Shown: in pieces, positions 1 to 8,874 of the stretch
Layout: each line of letters opens with the position of its first letter
Position numbering within the stretch: position 1 is the first letter of the stretch
NCBI GenBank assembly: GCA_018141785.1
Contig: CP073341.1
Span: 1,529,422-1,593,421 of the forward strand
Direction: 5' to 3'
DNA length: 64,000 nt
Source of the DNA: Candidatus Paraprochloron terpiosi LD05
Lineage (GTDB): Bacteria > Cyanobacteriota > Cyanobacteriia > Cyanobacteriales > Prochloraceae
The notes under the pieces: generated by a model
The model's input: only the letters and a program-made list of their open reading frames with translations
The model's database searches: none
Told to the model about the DNA's origin: nothing
Translations under genes and position numbers: made by a program

Positions 1-77
1 TACCAATAGGAGTTCCTACTAAATATAAAGTTCCCGCTTGGATTTCCTGTTTGCACTGATTGTTATTTTGTGATTCC

Positions 78-920
78 ATGACAAAAAGAGGATTATTCGT
101 GGGTTTGACAACCTTAGATATTATTTATTTAACCCCCACCATACCAGCTCAGAACGCCAAAATTGTGGCAGTTGATCAGGCGATAACCTCTGGGGGACCA
201 GCAACAAATGCAGCAGTAACCTTTAGCCACCTGGGGAATAAAGCTATACTGGTAGGAGTAGTAGGAAATCATCCCGTTAGTCAAATTATCAGAGCAGATT
301 TAGAGAGTCATGAGATAGAAATTCTAGATTTAAACCCAGAGAGACATGAAGCACCCCCTGTTTCTTCCATTATGGTTACCCAAACTACAGGGGAGCGGGC
401 TGTTATTTCCATCAATGCCTTGAAGTCTCAAGCACCTGCTCATCTACTGCCTCCTGATATATTAAAGGATATTACCATAATACTAATTGACGGACATCAA
501 ATGGCAGTGAGTAGGGCGATGGCTCAAAAAGCCAAAAGAAGTCAAATACCAGTAGTTTTGGACGGAGGGAGCTGGAAACCGGGATTAGAGGAAGTGTTAC
601 CCTTTGTGAATTATGCCATTTGTTCTGCCAATTTTCAGCCTCCCAAAGGAGATGTTTTTACCTACCTCTCCCAAATTGGTATACCCCATATTGCCATTAC
701 CCAAGGAGAAAAACCGATTCAATATTTAACTAACAGTGAAAGAGGAGAGTTAGGGGTTCCACAAATACAACCCGTAGATACCCTGGGGGCTGGAGATATC
801 TTTCACGGTGCCTTTTGCCATTGTATCTGTCACCAAGACTTTATACCCGCTCTAAGGGCAGCAGCGAAAATTGCCTCCCACTCCTGTCAATTCTTCGGTA
901 CCCGCCAATGGTTACAATAA
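78..920 (+). CDS. PfkB-family sugar/nucleoside kinase
   Basis: ATP-dependent kinase of the ribokinase/PfkB superfamily, about 280 aa, which transfers phosphate to a sugar or nucleoside hydroxyl. The N-terminal glycine motif GGPATNAA (about residues 39-46) and the C-terminal signature DTLGAGD (about 234-240), whose last Asp is the catalytic base in this superfamily, are both visible. The ATG at 78 is preferred over an upstream TTG at 60, because the extension adds only six residues. The substrate cannot be read from the sequence. The tautomerase gene follows on the same strand after a short gap. Confidence 0.85.
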   Translation: MTKRGLFVGLTTLDIIYLTPTIPAQNAKIVAVDQAITSGGPATNAAVTFSHLGNKAILVGVVGNHPVSQIIRADLESHEIEILDLNPERHEAPPVSSIMVTQTTGERAVISINALKSQAPAHLLPPDILKDITIILIDGHQMAVSRAMAQKAKRSQIPVVLDGGSWKPGLEEVLPFVNYAICSANFQPPKGDVFTYLSQIGIPHIAITQGEKPIQYLTNSERGELGVPQIQPVDTLGAGDIFHGAFCHCICHQDFIPALRAAAKIASHSCQFFGTRQWLQ

Positions 921-972
921 CCTCTCTGCGCCTTTGCGCGACTATAATAAGAAAAACCAAAAAGAACCAAAT

Positions 973-1323
973 ATGCCTTTAATTAAAGTTCAATCATCCG
1001 TACCCGCCCCCGATACTGCCGTCGTTAAAGACCTGCTGAAAAATCTTTCCAGCAAACTATCCAGCCATTTAGGTAAACCAGAATCCTATATTATGACAGC
1101 TTTTGAACCTGTCGAAATCATGACTTTTGCAGGCACTGACGAGCCAGTGTGCTATATTGAAATCAAAAGTATTGGCAAAATGTCCCCAGCCGTAACTAAA
1201 GCCATGAGTCAAGATTTTTGTCAATGCGTGAAGGAAAAACTAGAGGTACCGGAGAACCGAACCTATATCGAGTTTGCTGATAGTGAACGCCATATGTGGG
1301 GTTGGAATAATAGTACTTTTTGA
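973..1323 (+). CDS. MIF/4-OT family tautomerase
   Basis: Small (116 aa) tautomerase of the macrophage migration inhibitory factor type. It starts MPLIKVQSS, so removal of Met would expose the catalytic N-terminal proline that defines this superfamily. The length matches MIF proteins (about 115 aa), and the C-terminal region with YIEFADSERHMWGWN fits the bacterial and cyanobacterial MIF-like group. An open frame extends upstream to 871 but overlaps the kinase gene and lacks family similarity, so the ATG at 973 is taken. The likely activity is phenylpyruvate-type keto-enol tautomerisation; the physiological substrate is unknown. Confidence 0.85.
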   Translation: MPLIKVQSSVPAPDTAVVKDLLKNLSSKLSSHLGKPESYIMTAFEPVEIMTFAGTDEPVCYIEIKSIGKMSPAVTKAMSQDFCQCVKEKLEVPENRTYIEFADSERHMWGWNNSTF

Positions 1324-1331
1324 GGGTAGGG

Positions 1332-1360
1332 TTTCACGCAGAGGCGCAGAGGCGCGGAGG
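1332..1360. repeat. CGCAGAGGCGCAGAGG-type intergenic repeat
   Basis: Short purine-rich repeat built of (G)CGCAGAG units just 3' of the tautomerase gene. Related copies lie at 3123-3152, 9187-9213, 10981-11034 and 15971-16000, always between genes. Confidence 0.7.
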
Positions 1361-1362
1361 GG

Positions 1363-1761
1363 TTACTTGGAGTTGGTTAAGTTAGCTCCATGTAAATCTT
1401 GGAGATATTGAGAGTGACTGGGAAGATTCTGTTTTAGCTTTATAGCTTGATTTTGGATTAAGTCTAGTCCTTTCTCTATCTCCTCCGGTTCCAGATAGTC
1501 TAACCGAGGGAGACTGGTTTCCGGTAAGTATTTCATTCCCAATAAAATGCAAGCGTAGGAATAGTCCCCAAATAAAGGATGACGTTCTAACAAGTCAAAA
1601 TTGGGTAACATGGCTTTAAACAGTTCTAGGTTTTCTTGTAAGTTTTCGGGAATAGCTGGGTGATATTTGTTGGCTTTCCAAAACGGGGTATCTTCTCTTT
1701 GAGTGGTACAGTAGTGGAGGACAATGAAGGCGCAGATGGCGCCCAGAGGTGTGGTTAATGT
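1363..1761 (-). pseudogene. C-terminal remnant of a flavin-dependent tryptophan halogenase-like gene
   Basis: The reverse strand reads about 130 codons with the closing part of the tryptophan-halogenase family: a segment reading FIVLHYCTTQREDTPFW, then PENLQENLELF, an LFGDYSYACILLG block, and a C-terminal LPSHSQYL motif as in the family. The FAD-binding N-terminus (GxGxxG) and the WxWxIP motif are absent. The frame runs into a stop at 1762, immediately next to the stop of the TldE-like gene. Only about the last quarter of a usual 500-aa enzyme remains, so it cannot be active. An ATG-initiated ORF inside it (from 1611) is probably not a real start. Confidence 0.7.
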
Positions 1762-1764
1762 TTA

Positions 1765-3111
1765 TTAAATACTATCACTCACACTGCTAAAATTAAAAGC
1801 ACTCACCCTCATTCCGGGGACCAAAGTACTACCAAAACGCTGCACTTGACTCACAGCTTCCACATTTTTGAGCATCTCCGGTAAACTCTGATTAAAACGC
1901 AAATTCTTAATGGGATAAGCAATCTTCCCATCCTCAAGCCAAAAAGTGCCATCCCGTGTCATTCCTGTCACTTCCAAAGTACGAGGATTGACACAATTTA
2001 CATACCAAGCTCGACTTACCAGAATACCCCGTTCTGTTCCCTTAATCAAATCTTCTAAACTTTCCTCAGAACCTCTCATGACAATAGGATACATAGCTCC
2101 AGTTGCTTCTTTTCCCTGGTTTTGTGCCCAGTAACGACTATAAGAGAGGGTTTGAGGAATACCTTTTTTAATCACTTCTAAATATTCATTCTTCATCCCA
2201 TCCCGGAAAAAAGTACCGGATTGCAACAGGGGATGAGCCGCATTTATAACTACTTCTACCAGGGTATAAAACATAGATTCTCCCACCCTATTTCCCATGG
2301 GTTGTCTTTTTTCGTTCATCCGGGACATGAAAGAACGTCCTTCATCCGCTGCTCTAGCATCTAAATTCCAGATTACCCAAGGAATAAGACTGCTCACAGC
2401 AGCAGCATCGAAGACAACAGGATAGGTTCCTGGAGGAATCTTCTGGGGGTTAACTGACATTTTTGCTCTTTCAATGACTTGGGTTGTCATCTCTATTAAT
2501 GGTAACTGAGAGTTAGCAAAAGCAGTGCGATGAGTCCAATTGGAACCACTATTAATACGAGCTGTAAAGCTAAAATCAGCCTCTGTAGCGCGATTATGAG
2601 CTATCAGCCCTAAACTATTCCCCACTGCTGTCACTGAAGCGCTGGTGCTGAGAGCACCAGAACCGTTAACCCCTGCATTTCGAGAGAGGGTACACACCTG
2701 ACGCACCATTTCCCCACGAGAGAGGGGAGAAAGACTGGCAGTTTCAGAGTCAAAAGCGGGGGTACGGGATTCGTAGGTTTGAGGAGGGAGTAAGGGTACC
2801 CACTCTGGATCTTCTGGAGCAAAGCGAGCCAAGTTTTCAGAGCGCTGAATGGTTTCCATGATAGCTTCCGGGGAGTTTTGGGTGGTGGAAGCGGAAGCAC
2901 AGCGTTTACCAAAATAGCTGGTGATAGTGAGTTGAAAGCGATTTTTGCTGATATTCTGGCTAATTTGGTTTTCTGAGAAGCGACTGAGAGCAGAGGAGCT
3001 GTTATTCAGACTGACAAAAACCCCTTCTGCTGTGGATTGCTTAATCACTGATTCTATCAGAGAAAGGGCTTGGTCTTCTTTGAGTAGGGTTGGTGCTGTT
3101 GTTAGGGTCAT
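1765..3111 (-). CDS. TldD/PmbA (TldE)-family protein
   Basis: Member of the TldD/PmbA family, about 448 aa, the usual length. In characterised bacteria TldD and TldE form a hetero-oligomeric metalloprotease that unwinds and cleaves peptides, for example in modified-peptide maturation. The sequence lacks an obvious HExxxH motif, which fits the non-zinc-binding TldE/PmbA partner rather than TldD. The ATG at 3111 (MTLTTAPTLL) is chosen. The longer frame to 3138 would translate the upstream CGCAGAG repeat. No tldD lies in the window, so the partner must be elsewhere. Confidence 0.85.
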   Translation of the reverse strand: MTLTTAPTLLKEDQALSLIESVIKQSTAEGVFVSLNNSSSALSRFSENQISQNISKNRFQLTITSYFGKRCASASTTQNSPEAIMETIQRSENLARFAPEDPEWVPLLPPQTYESRTPAFDSETASLSPLSRGEMVRQVCTLSRNAGVNGSGALSTSASVTAVGNSLGLIAHNRATEADFSFTARINSGSNWTHRTAFANSQLPLIEMTTQVIERAKMSVNPQKIPPGTYPVVFDAAAVSSLIPWVIWNLDARAADEGRSFMSRMNEKRQPMGNRVGESMFYTLVEVVINAAHPLLQSGTFFRDGMKNEYLEVIKKGIPQTLSYSRYWAQNQGKEATGAMYPIVMRGSEESLEDLIKGTERGILVSRAWYVNCVNPRTLEVTGMTRDGTFWLEDGKIAYPIKNLRFNQSLPEMLKNVEAVSQVQRFGSTLVPGMRVSAFNFSSVSDSI

Positions 3112-3122
3112 AATATGGATAA

Positions 3123-3152
3123 TTTCACGCAGAGACACAGAGACGCAGAGAG
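3123..3152. repeat. CGCAGAGACACAGAG-type intergenic repeat
   Basis: Second copy of the CGCAGAG repeat, directly upstream of the TldE-like start. It creates a spurious in-frame N-terminal extension of that gene. Confidence 0.7.
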
Positions 3153-3202
3153 TTTATAGTATCATATCACCATTGCCCACCTGGACAAGCCCACAGTTAT
3201 AA

Positions 3203-4318
3203 TCACAGACGCCATGTGCTATATGTGTCTATCTTTAACAGAGGAAAAAAACGGCGAGCAAGTTTAGGGCTCAATTCGAGTAGGGTGAGCACTGTGATAA
3301 TTTTGAATAGGTTCACAACAGATCTAATAAAACCTTTAAAACCTTGTTTCATTTTGCGCCAATCTCTCTTAAAGATATACACCCCCAAAAAGTCTCTTAA
3401 GCAAAATCCAGCAACACCATATATGCTCTGCCAAAGCTTCTGCTTACCTAGGTAGTGGGGATCCTTGAGAAAAAAAGCTAATGTGACAAGACGCCAAAAG
3501 GATTGGAAGTAGTGACTGGCTCGTGGAAACTCCTTATCAAGGCTGTACTTGGAGATGATAGTATCTATTTCATGTACCGCTTGCACATGACCTTCAAAAT
3601 TTAGTTCGCCATGTCTTGTGGGAAATATGGACTGGTGATAACGGGTATAATTATATAGTTTTGCATCCAGCAAAATTGCGCTTTGCGACAAAGCGTGAAC
3701 TTCAAGTGAATGCGATAGATCCTCAGGATTAAATAGTGGGGACTGCGCAACTCTTGCAACTTCTGCCTTGACTGCATATAGCCACAGGAAATGCTTTCTT
3801 GATTCCCATAATAACTCTTTAATCCATGAGCGGTAAGGATAAACACGGATGTTCTGTGGGTTCCAGTTTGCACCGGTCAACCTTTGTTGTCTATCAAGCA
3901 ACGATTCCGGTGAATTGGAGACAGTGTAATTAAATTGAATGAGATCAGGATAATTGTGTTCTCGAGCACTATCAGCAATAATCTCACACCCCGAGAATGA
4001 GACACAGTCATCTGTATCTATAAACCAGATATAATCGCCTTGGGCTGATTCGACACCGGTATTACGTGCGCCTCCCGCCCCTTTATTATGGGTGTGAGTG
4101 ATGACTTTGATGCGGTCATCTTGAGCTTGTAATGCTTGCAGCCGATTTGGCGTGTCGTCTGTGGAACCATCATCCACCAAAATAATTTCTAGATTTTTGT
4201 AAGTCTGTTGCCGTAACGACTGTATACAGTCATCAAATAGTTTTGCAATACGCTCCACGTTGTAAATTGGGACAATAAAAGAGATTTTTATTTGTTTGAA
4301 CATATGTTGTGGTTTCAA
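3203..4318 (-). CDS. Family 2 glycosyltransferase
   Basis: GT-A fold inverting glycosyltransferase, 371 aa. The N-terminus shows the nucleotide-sugar site: IVPIYNVE near residue 17, ILVDDGSTDDTP near 50, KGAGGARNTG near 80 and the metal-binding FIDTDD near 98-103. The C-terminal 100 residues are basic with hydrophobic stretches, suggesting peripheral membrane association. It probably adds a sugar to a surface polysaccharide or lipid carrier; donor and acceptor are unknown. The neighbours do not form a polysaccharide cluster, so it appears solitary. A second ATG at 4303 is an alternative start. Confidence 0.85.
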   Translation of the reverse strand: MKPQHMFKQIKISFIVPIYNVERIAKLFDDCIQSLRQQTYKNLEIILVDDGSTDDTPNRLQALQAQDDRIKVITHTHNKGAGGARNTGVESAQGDYIWFIDTDDCVSFSGCEIIADSAREHNYPDLIQFNYTVSNSPESLLDRQQRLTGANWNPQNIRVYPYRSWIKELLWESRKHFLWLYAVKAEVARVAQSPLFNPEDLSHSLEVHALSQSAILLDAKLYNYTRYHQSIFPTRHGELNFEGHVQAVHEIDTIISKYSLDKEFPRASHYFQSFWRLVTLAFFLKDPHYLGKQKLWQSIYGVAGFCLRDFLGVYIFKRDWRKMKQGFKGFIRSVVNLFKIITVLTLLELSPKLARRFFPLLKIDTYSTWRL

Positions 4319-4423
4319 AAAGTACTATTGCCGAAAATTGCAGATATTTTCCGTACATCTAAGAACGCAGAAAGCGATCGCCTTTATGAAGGCACCTTTC
4401 TTGAACGAATGCGCGGCAGTCCC

Positions 4424-4444
4424 CACCCTCAGCGAAGCGGGGTG
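4424..4444. repeat. Small palindrome, CACCC-(TCAGCGAAGCG)-GGGTG
   Basis: A hairpin with CACCC/GGGTG arms and an 11-nt TCAGCGAAGCG core. The same core (TCAGCAAAGCG on the opposite strand) with CCCTACCC arms recurs at 22059-22085, so this is a dispersed palindromic element rather than a unique terminator. Confidence 0.6.
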
Positions 4445-4473
4445 AGCCGTATAGGTATATCTCCAATAGCACT

Positions 4474-5001
4474 ATGTTTAGGGATGTTCTAGCAATTAAC
4501 CATGGAAGTCAAAATTTTTGGCAATCAGCAAATGGAGATCCCAGAAGTACCTTAACTTTTGATCTAGGTCAGTCGTACTCTATCGCCGCAATAGTGATTT
4601 GGAATCATACTTTCTCAAATGGTGTACGAAACTTTCAGTTATTCGCTGATAACGACAGTAATTTTAACAATGGAGGAAATTTATTAGGAAGTTATTCGGC
4701 ACATGTAAGAGCGGGAAGTAATATCTTTGCAAATATTGTAGCTCAACCATTTTTTTTCGACCCCGTTCTTACTAAATATGTGCACCTAAATATTATCGAT
4801 AATCATTATGCCGGGTTTACTATACCGGGGCCCCAACGAAGATCTACTTTCATATCGGAAGTAGCTTTTGGAAGATCAACAATTGAAGTGCCTTTTGAGT
4901 ATGGTAACATACCGGTAGCTGTCTTGATAGTAACAGTAGGAGGTATCAACTACTTTCGGAACAAAAAAAAGGGAAGAAAAGACGATGTAATTTCCAACTG
5001 A
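4474..5001 (+). CDS. Discoidin-like exported protein with PFE-CTERM-like tail, probably 5'-truncated
   Basis: About 175 aa. Residues 10-130 resemble an F5/8 type C (discoidin-like) carbohydrate-binding fold: FWQSANGDPRSTLTFDLGQ, IVIWNHTFSNGVRNFQLFAD, KYVHLNIIDNHY. The C-terminus has EVPFEYGN, a hydrophobic helix and a basic end (FRNKKKGRK). This matches the cyanobacterial PFE-CTERM class of PEP-CTERM-like sorting signals, so the protein should be anchored or sorted at the cell surface. No signal peptide is visible at this ATG, and the frame stays open upstream past the palindrome at 4424, so the true N-terminus was probably lost. The 3' end lies close to the IscB remnant on the other strand. 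Confidence 0.55.
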   Translation: MFRDVLAINHGSQNFWQSANGDPRSTLTFDLGQSYSIAAIVIWNHTFSNGVRNFQLFADNDSNFNNGGNLLGSYSAHVRAGSNIFANIVAQPFFFDPVLTKYVHLNIIDNHYAGFTIPGPQRRSTFISEVAFGRSTIEVPFEYGNIPVAVLIVTVGGINYFRNKKKGRKDDVISN

Positions 5002-5024
5002 TGCTACCATCGGCTGAGGCCCCT

Positions 5025-5518
5025 GTTGATACTCAGCCCCCGAAATTTCAAGGTTTAGCATCTTCTGGGTATCAAATTTTACCAATTCCTGGGAAATGCC
5101 AGCTATAGGGCAGAATCGAATCAGCCTCCTAACCCATGTCAAGATGTTGTGGACTCGTGACATGAGACTGGGGGCAAGCCAACCCTTGGGCTTCCTTCTG
5201 TTTAGAAATCTAGGCTGGCGATACCGAGTTTTCCGGTTCCGACGAGAATGTCTAACCTGCCTCCTAGAGGTTAAAGCATTTCTGATTAAAGATCCTCTAT
5301 GAGTCAGTTCAGCTCCCCAGACAACCCGATGGCCTTGGACAATGGCTAAACCTGTGGTTTTAGCCCCTGGATCTATCTTGAGTTGGTGGTTGTGAGTTAT
5401 ACATGTTTCTGCCTTTAAATCCTGAATGATGATGGTGAACGGATATTTTCTAAAGACTCTTGCTCTCCCCTGTATCAGGAGGAGCATTATGGCCCATATC
5501 AATACCAAAAAATTTCAC
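5025..5518 (-). pseudogene. iscB: Truncated IscB-like (RRXRR) OMEGA nuclease remnant
   Basis: Reverse-strand reading shows the N-terminal half of an IscB-family RNA-guided nuclease: GRARVFRKYPFTIIIQ, the RuvC-I motif LKIDPGAKTTGLAIV, an arginine-rich bridge-helix region (SRRQVRHSRRNRKTRYRQPRF) and the conserved FCPIAGISQELVKFD and EISGAEYQQG blocks. Homology stops right after EYQQG. The HNH domain, RuvC-II/III and the C-terminus are gone and replaced by unrelated sequence overlapping the discoidin gene. At the N-terminus, a different frame reads VKFFGIDMGHNAP, so a short deletion with frameshift removed the PLMPCHPARA region. It is not functional. Confidence 0.75.
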
Positions 5519-5671
5519 GGGGTTTTTCTCCTTTTCTGAGTTGCTTAAACTGGAGTCACCAGAGAGTTTTATTGAAATAGACAAAGAGGCTTGGGGTCTC
5601 TACATGTGATTATATAATAATCTGTACCCATCTGGGTGTCAAATCACGAATATTATAGCAAAACTGCTGCG

Positions 5672-5692
5672 TGGTGGGCAATGCCCACCCTA
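5672..5692. repeat. GGTGGGCAATGCCCACC palindromic repeat
   Basis: Near-perfect palindrome followed by CTAC, upstream of leuB. A second copy, GGTGGGCGATGCCCACC, lies at 25779-25799. Confidence 0.65.
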
Positions 5693-5747
5693 CTAAATTA
5701 CCCTTGGCGTATAAGATAGTAAATTGGCAATCCAAAGAAAAACAACT

Positions 5748-6833
5748 ATGACCCAAAAGTATCACATCACCCTCCTTCCAGGAGACGGCATTGGTCCAGA
5801 AATCATGGCAGTCACAGTAGAGGTGCTGCAAGTCATAGCTAGGCAATTTGCCCTAGAATTCGATTTTACTGATGCACTGGTGGGAGGTGCAGCCATCGAC
5901 GCTACGGGAGAACCCCTCCCGGAAGCAACCCTGGAAAAGTGCCGCAACAGTGATGGAGTATTGCTCGCCGCTATTGGGGGCTACAAATGGGATAACCTAC
6001 CCCGACACCAACGACCAGAAACGGGATTGTTGGCTCTCAGAGCGGGTTTGGGCTTATTTGCCAATTTGCGTCCTGCCACTATTTTACCCCAATTAATAGA
6101 TGCTTCCACCTTGAAACGGGAAGTGGTGGAGGGGGTGGATATTATGGTGGTGCGGGAATTAACTGGAGGGATTTATTTTGGCCAACCCAAGGGAATTTTT
6201 GCTGCCGAGACCGGGGTCAAGCGGGGGGTAAATACCATGGCTTATACAGAAGGAGAAATCGATCGCATCGCCAAGGTGGGATTTGAGACTGCGCAAAAAC
6301 GTCAAGGTAAGTTATGTTCAGTAGATAAAGCTAATGTACTGGATGTATCCCAATTGTGGCGCGATCGCGTCACCGCTATGGGTTCAGAATATCCAGATGT
6401 GGAGCTGTCCCACCTCTATGTGGATAATGCAGCTATGCAGCTGGTCCGTGCTCCCAAACAGTTTGATACTATTGTTACCAGTAATATGTTTGGGGATATC
6501 CTCTCCGATGCAGCAGCTATGTTAACTGGTAGTATTGGGATGTTACCATCAGCTAGTTTAGGGGCTGACGGGACGGGAGTGTTTGAACCAGTTCACGGTT
6601 CCGCTCCCGATATTGCTGGCCAAGATAAAGCTAATCCCCTAGCCCAAGTATTGAGTGGAGCCATGATGTTGCGCTATGGCTTGAAGCAAAGTGCAGCAGC
6701 AGATAAAATAGAGCAAGCAGTTTCAGCAGTTCTGGAAGTCGGGTATCGCACGGGAGATATAATGTCTCCGGGAACTAGACAGGTGGGCTGTCGCGGTATG
6801 GGAGAGGCTTTGATCCAGATTTTAGAATCTTAG
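5748..6833 (+). CDS. leuB: 3-isopropylmalate dehydrogenase
   Basis: Leucine-biosynthesis enzyme that oxidatively decarboxylates 3-isopropylmalate with NAD+ in the cytoplasm. It is 361 aa, the family norm. The [11 protein letters not shown] start, the [10 protein letters not shown] substrate loop, the catalytic Lys/Asp region ([17 protein letters not shown]) and the isocitrate/isopropylmalate dehydrogenase signature [12 protein letters not shown] near residue 245 are all present. The ATG at 5748 ([10 protein letters not shown]) is the conserved start; an in-frame ATG at 5724 adds eight unlikely residues. It appears intact and is transcribed toward pilD and accD. Confidence 0.97.
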   Translation: MTQKYHITLLPGDGIGPEIMAVTVEVLQVIARQFALEFDFTDALVGGAAIDATGEPLPEATLEKCRNSDGVLLAAIGGYKWDNLPRHQRPETGLLALRAGLGLFANLRPATILPQLIDASTLKREVVEGVDIMVVRELTGGIYFGQPKGIFAAETGVKRGVNTMAYTEGEIDRIAKVGFETAQKRQGKLCSVDKANVLDVSQLWRDRVTAMGSEYPDVELSHLYVDNAAMQLVRAPKQFDTIVTSNMFGDILSDAAAMLTGSIGMLPSASLGADGTGVFEPVHGSAPDIAGQDKANPLAQVLSGAMMLRYGLKQSAAADKIEQAVSAVLEVGYRTGDIMSPGTRQVGCRGMGEALIQILES

Positions 6834-6884
6834 GGTAATATCAAGTTAAATTGAAAGTCCAGCAGACAATTTGGGGTAATCACA

Positions 6885-7130
6885 GTGGAATCAAGAAAGG
6901 AATTACTAGATCAGCAAGAAGAGTTAAATATTCGGGTAATCAAAGATCCAGGAGTTGTCCAAGCTGCTCAATATCTTTATCGCCTTTATACCCAAGCTCA
7001 TCGAAATCCAGAGAAGACTCCTATCGGTGTAGCCATCAACCCGGAAAATTACCGGGGTGAAGTTTGCAGCCGCCGTCCAAGACCAATTCTCCTACCTGGA
7101 GAATGCTTTGTGCCTTTCAATCAACTGTAA
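6885..7130 (+). CDS. Conserved cyanobacterial small protein
   Basis: 81-aa acidic/basic protein with a GTG start at 6885 (MESRKELLDQQEELN). I do not recognise a domain. The sequence has an N-terminal helical segment rich in E, L and Q, then QYLYRLYTQAHRNPEKTPIGVAINPENYRGEV, and a proline/arginine-rich tail (SRRPRPILLPGECFVPF). It ends 6 nt before the pilD start, so the two are probably co-transcribed. Function unknown. Confidence 0.7.
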   Translation: MESRKELLDQQEELNIRVIKDPGVVQAAQYLYRLYTQAHRNPEKTPIGVAINPENYRGEVCSRRPRPILLPGECFVPFNQL

Positions 7131-7136
7131 TATCCA

Positions 7137-7931
7137 GTGGATAGTCTGATTGTCTTTGCCTTCGGCACTTGTATTGGCAGCTTTCTCAACGTGGTAGTCT
7201 ATCGCTTGCCCGCCGGGATATCAATTATTTGGCCCCCTTCTCGCTGCTCTCACTGCTCCCATAAACTGTCCGGGACAGAAAATGTGCCTGTTTTAGGCTG
7301 GCTGTGGTTAAAAGGTCGCTGTCGCTGGTGTGCCGTTCCCATTTCCCCTCGCTATCCCCTGGTAGAAGTCCTCACGGGGTTGCTGTTTTTGGCGGTATAT
7401 TGGTCTTTCCATCTCAGTATCTTAACTTTCGGCTACTGTGCTTTCATCAGTTGGTTGCTGGCTTTATCTTTAATCGATTGCGATACCATGACTTTACCCA
7501 ATCCCTTGACTCAGTCCTGTTTGTTAGCAGGTTTGGCATTTCAGGGGGTGAGGGGGATGGCAACAGGATCGGGAGTGGCAAATCAGTTGATGGTAGGTAT
7601 AGGGGGATTGGTTTTGGGCATTTGGATCTGTGAGATAATTGCGTTTTTGGGTTCGGTTGTTTTCTCCCAAGCAGCATTAGGTGGGGGAGATGGGAAGTTG
7701 ATGGCAGCCATCGGTGCCTGGTTAGGATGGAAGTATATGCTCCTCTCTGGCTTTCTCGGTTGTGCAATGGGTGCCTTTGTAGGTGGGGGAGCCATGGCTG
7801 TAGGGTTACTCTCCCGACGCCAACCTATGCCTTTCGGTCCCTTTTTAGCTCTAGGAGCAATCTTGACAATCTTTTGGGGAGAGAGAATACTATATATTTA
7901 TATGCAATTATTCTTTCCCTTAAACCAATAA
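7137..7931 (+). CDS. pilD: Prepilin peptidase / N-methyltransferase
   Basis: Membrane-embedded aspartic protease (264 aa) that cleaves type IV prepilin leaders and methylates the new N-terminus. It starts at GTG with GTCIGSFLNVVVYRLP. Two CxxC pairs (CSHC and CRWC) in the cytoplasmic loop form the zinc site of the methylase domain. The protease aspartates are in LIDCDTMTLPNPL and in GGGDGKLM, the GxGD motif. About seven hydrophobic segments follow. It serves pilus biogenesis for motility and competence. It follows the small gene by 6 nt and precedes accD by 24 nt. Confidence 0.93.
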   Translation: MDSLIVFAFGTCIGSFLNVVVYRLPAGISIIWPPSRCSHCSHKLSGTENVPVLGWLWLKGRCRWCAVPISPRYPLVEVLTGLLFLAVYWSFHLSILTFGYCAFISWLLALSLIDCDTMTLPNPLTQSCLLAGLAFQGVRGMATGSGVANQLMVGIGGLVLGIWICEIIAFLGSVVFSQAALGGGDGKLMAAIGAWLGWKYMLLSGFLGCAMGAFVGGGAMAVGLLSRRQPMPFGPFLALGAILTIFWGERILYIYMQLFFPLNQ

Positions 7932-7955
7932 CAATTATATATAAGGACATTTTAG

Positions 7956-8861
7956 ATGAGTACCCTATTTGATTGGTTTGCCAACCGACAAAAGTCCAGA
8001 CCCCACATTCAAAAACAGCCAGAACGAGAAATAGCCGATGGACTTTGGACCAAATGCCCAGTGTGTGGTGTCCTAGCTTATACTAAAGACTTACTATCGA
8101 ATCAACTGGTATGCTTAGAATGTGACCATCACATGACTGTCAATAGTGATGAACGGATCCGTCAGCTCATTGATAAAAAAACTTGGCAACCTAAGTTCGA
8201 GCATTTACGTCCTGCCGATCCTCTTAAGTTTTGCGATCGCAAAGCCTATAGCGATCGCCTGGTGGACTACCAAGAGAAAACTGGGTTAGCAGACGCGATT
8301 CAAGTTGGCAGTGGTCTCCTGGACGGTTTACCTGTAGCTTTAGGGGTGATGGACTTCCGCTTTATGGGGGGTAGCATGGGTTCGGTGGTAGGGGAAAAAC
8401 TCTGTCTCCTAGTAGAACATGCCACCCAGGAAGGTATACCTGTAATTATTGTCTGCGCTTCCGGTGGGGCGAGAATGCAGGAAGGCATGTTAAGCTTGAT
8501 GCAGATGGCCAAAATATCTGGCGCTCTCCATCGTCATACTGATGCTAAATTACTCTACATCCCCATTTTAACCCATCCCACCACCGGAGGCGTAACTGCT
8601 AGTTTTGCTATGCTGGGAGATATTATTATCGCAGAACCGAAAGCAACTATTGGGTTTGCAGGAAGAAGGGTGATTGAGCAAACCCTAAGGGAAAAGCTAC
8701 CAGAAGGGTTTCAGACTTCTGAATATTTACTGGAGCATGGTTTTGTGGATGCTATCGTACCCCGTACCCAATTAAAGCGTACTTTAGCTCAATTAATTAG
8801 CTTGCACCAATGCGTAAGCAACCGCGTAAGCGTCCCAATAACAGTTACCAGTTACAAGTAG
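7956..8861 (+). CDS. accD: Acetyl-CoA carboxylase carboxyltransferase subunit beta
   Basis: Beta subunit of the heterotetrameric carboxyltransferase that makes malonyl-CoA for fatty-acid synthesis. It is 301 aa. An N-terminal zinc ribbon is formed by C34, C37, C53 and C56. The crotonase-like domain follows, with [12 protein letters not shown], the CoA-binding [10 protein letters not shown] block and [15 protein letters not shown]. The last residues (VTSYK, stop) are encoded by a dispersed CAGTTACCAGTT repeat at 8840-8857, so the tail is probably not conserved. Usually paired with accA, which is not in the window. Confidence 0.97.
   Translation: MSTLFDWFANRQKSRPHIQKQPEREIADGLWTKCPVCGVLAYTKDLLSNQLVCLECDHHMTVNSDERIRQLIDKKTWQPKFEHLRPADPLKFCDRKAYSDRLVDYQEKTGLADAIQVGSGLLDGLPVALGVMDFRFMGGSMGSVVGEKLCLLVEHATQEGIPVIIVCASGGARMQEGMLSLMQMAKISGALHRHTDAKLLYIPILTHPTTGGVTASFAMLGDIIIAEPKATIGFAGRRVIEQTLREKLPEGFQTSEYLLEHGFVDAIVPRTQLKRTLAQLISLHQCVSNRVSVPITVTSYK
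8840..8857. repeat. CAGTTACCAGT-type repeat at the 3' end of accD
   Basis: Copy of a short repeat family (AACAGTTACCAGTTAC) also at 25820-25851, 35749-35775 and 47247-47281. Here it overlaps the last codons of accD. Confidence 0.65.
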
Positions 8862-8874
8862 ATCAGAATAACTT

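Noticed and set aside
871-972. N-terminal extension of the tautomerase
   Set aside because: It overlaps the kinase gene and would bury the catalytic proline that must be N-terminal.
2631-2912. Reverse-strand ORF of 93 codons inside the TldE-like gene
   Set aside because: It is in another frame of a clear gene and is rich in low-complexity residues.
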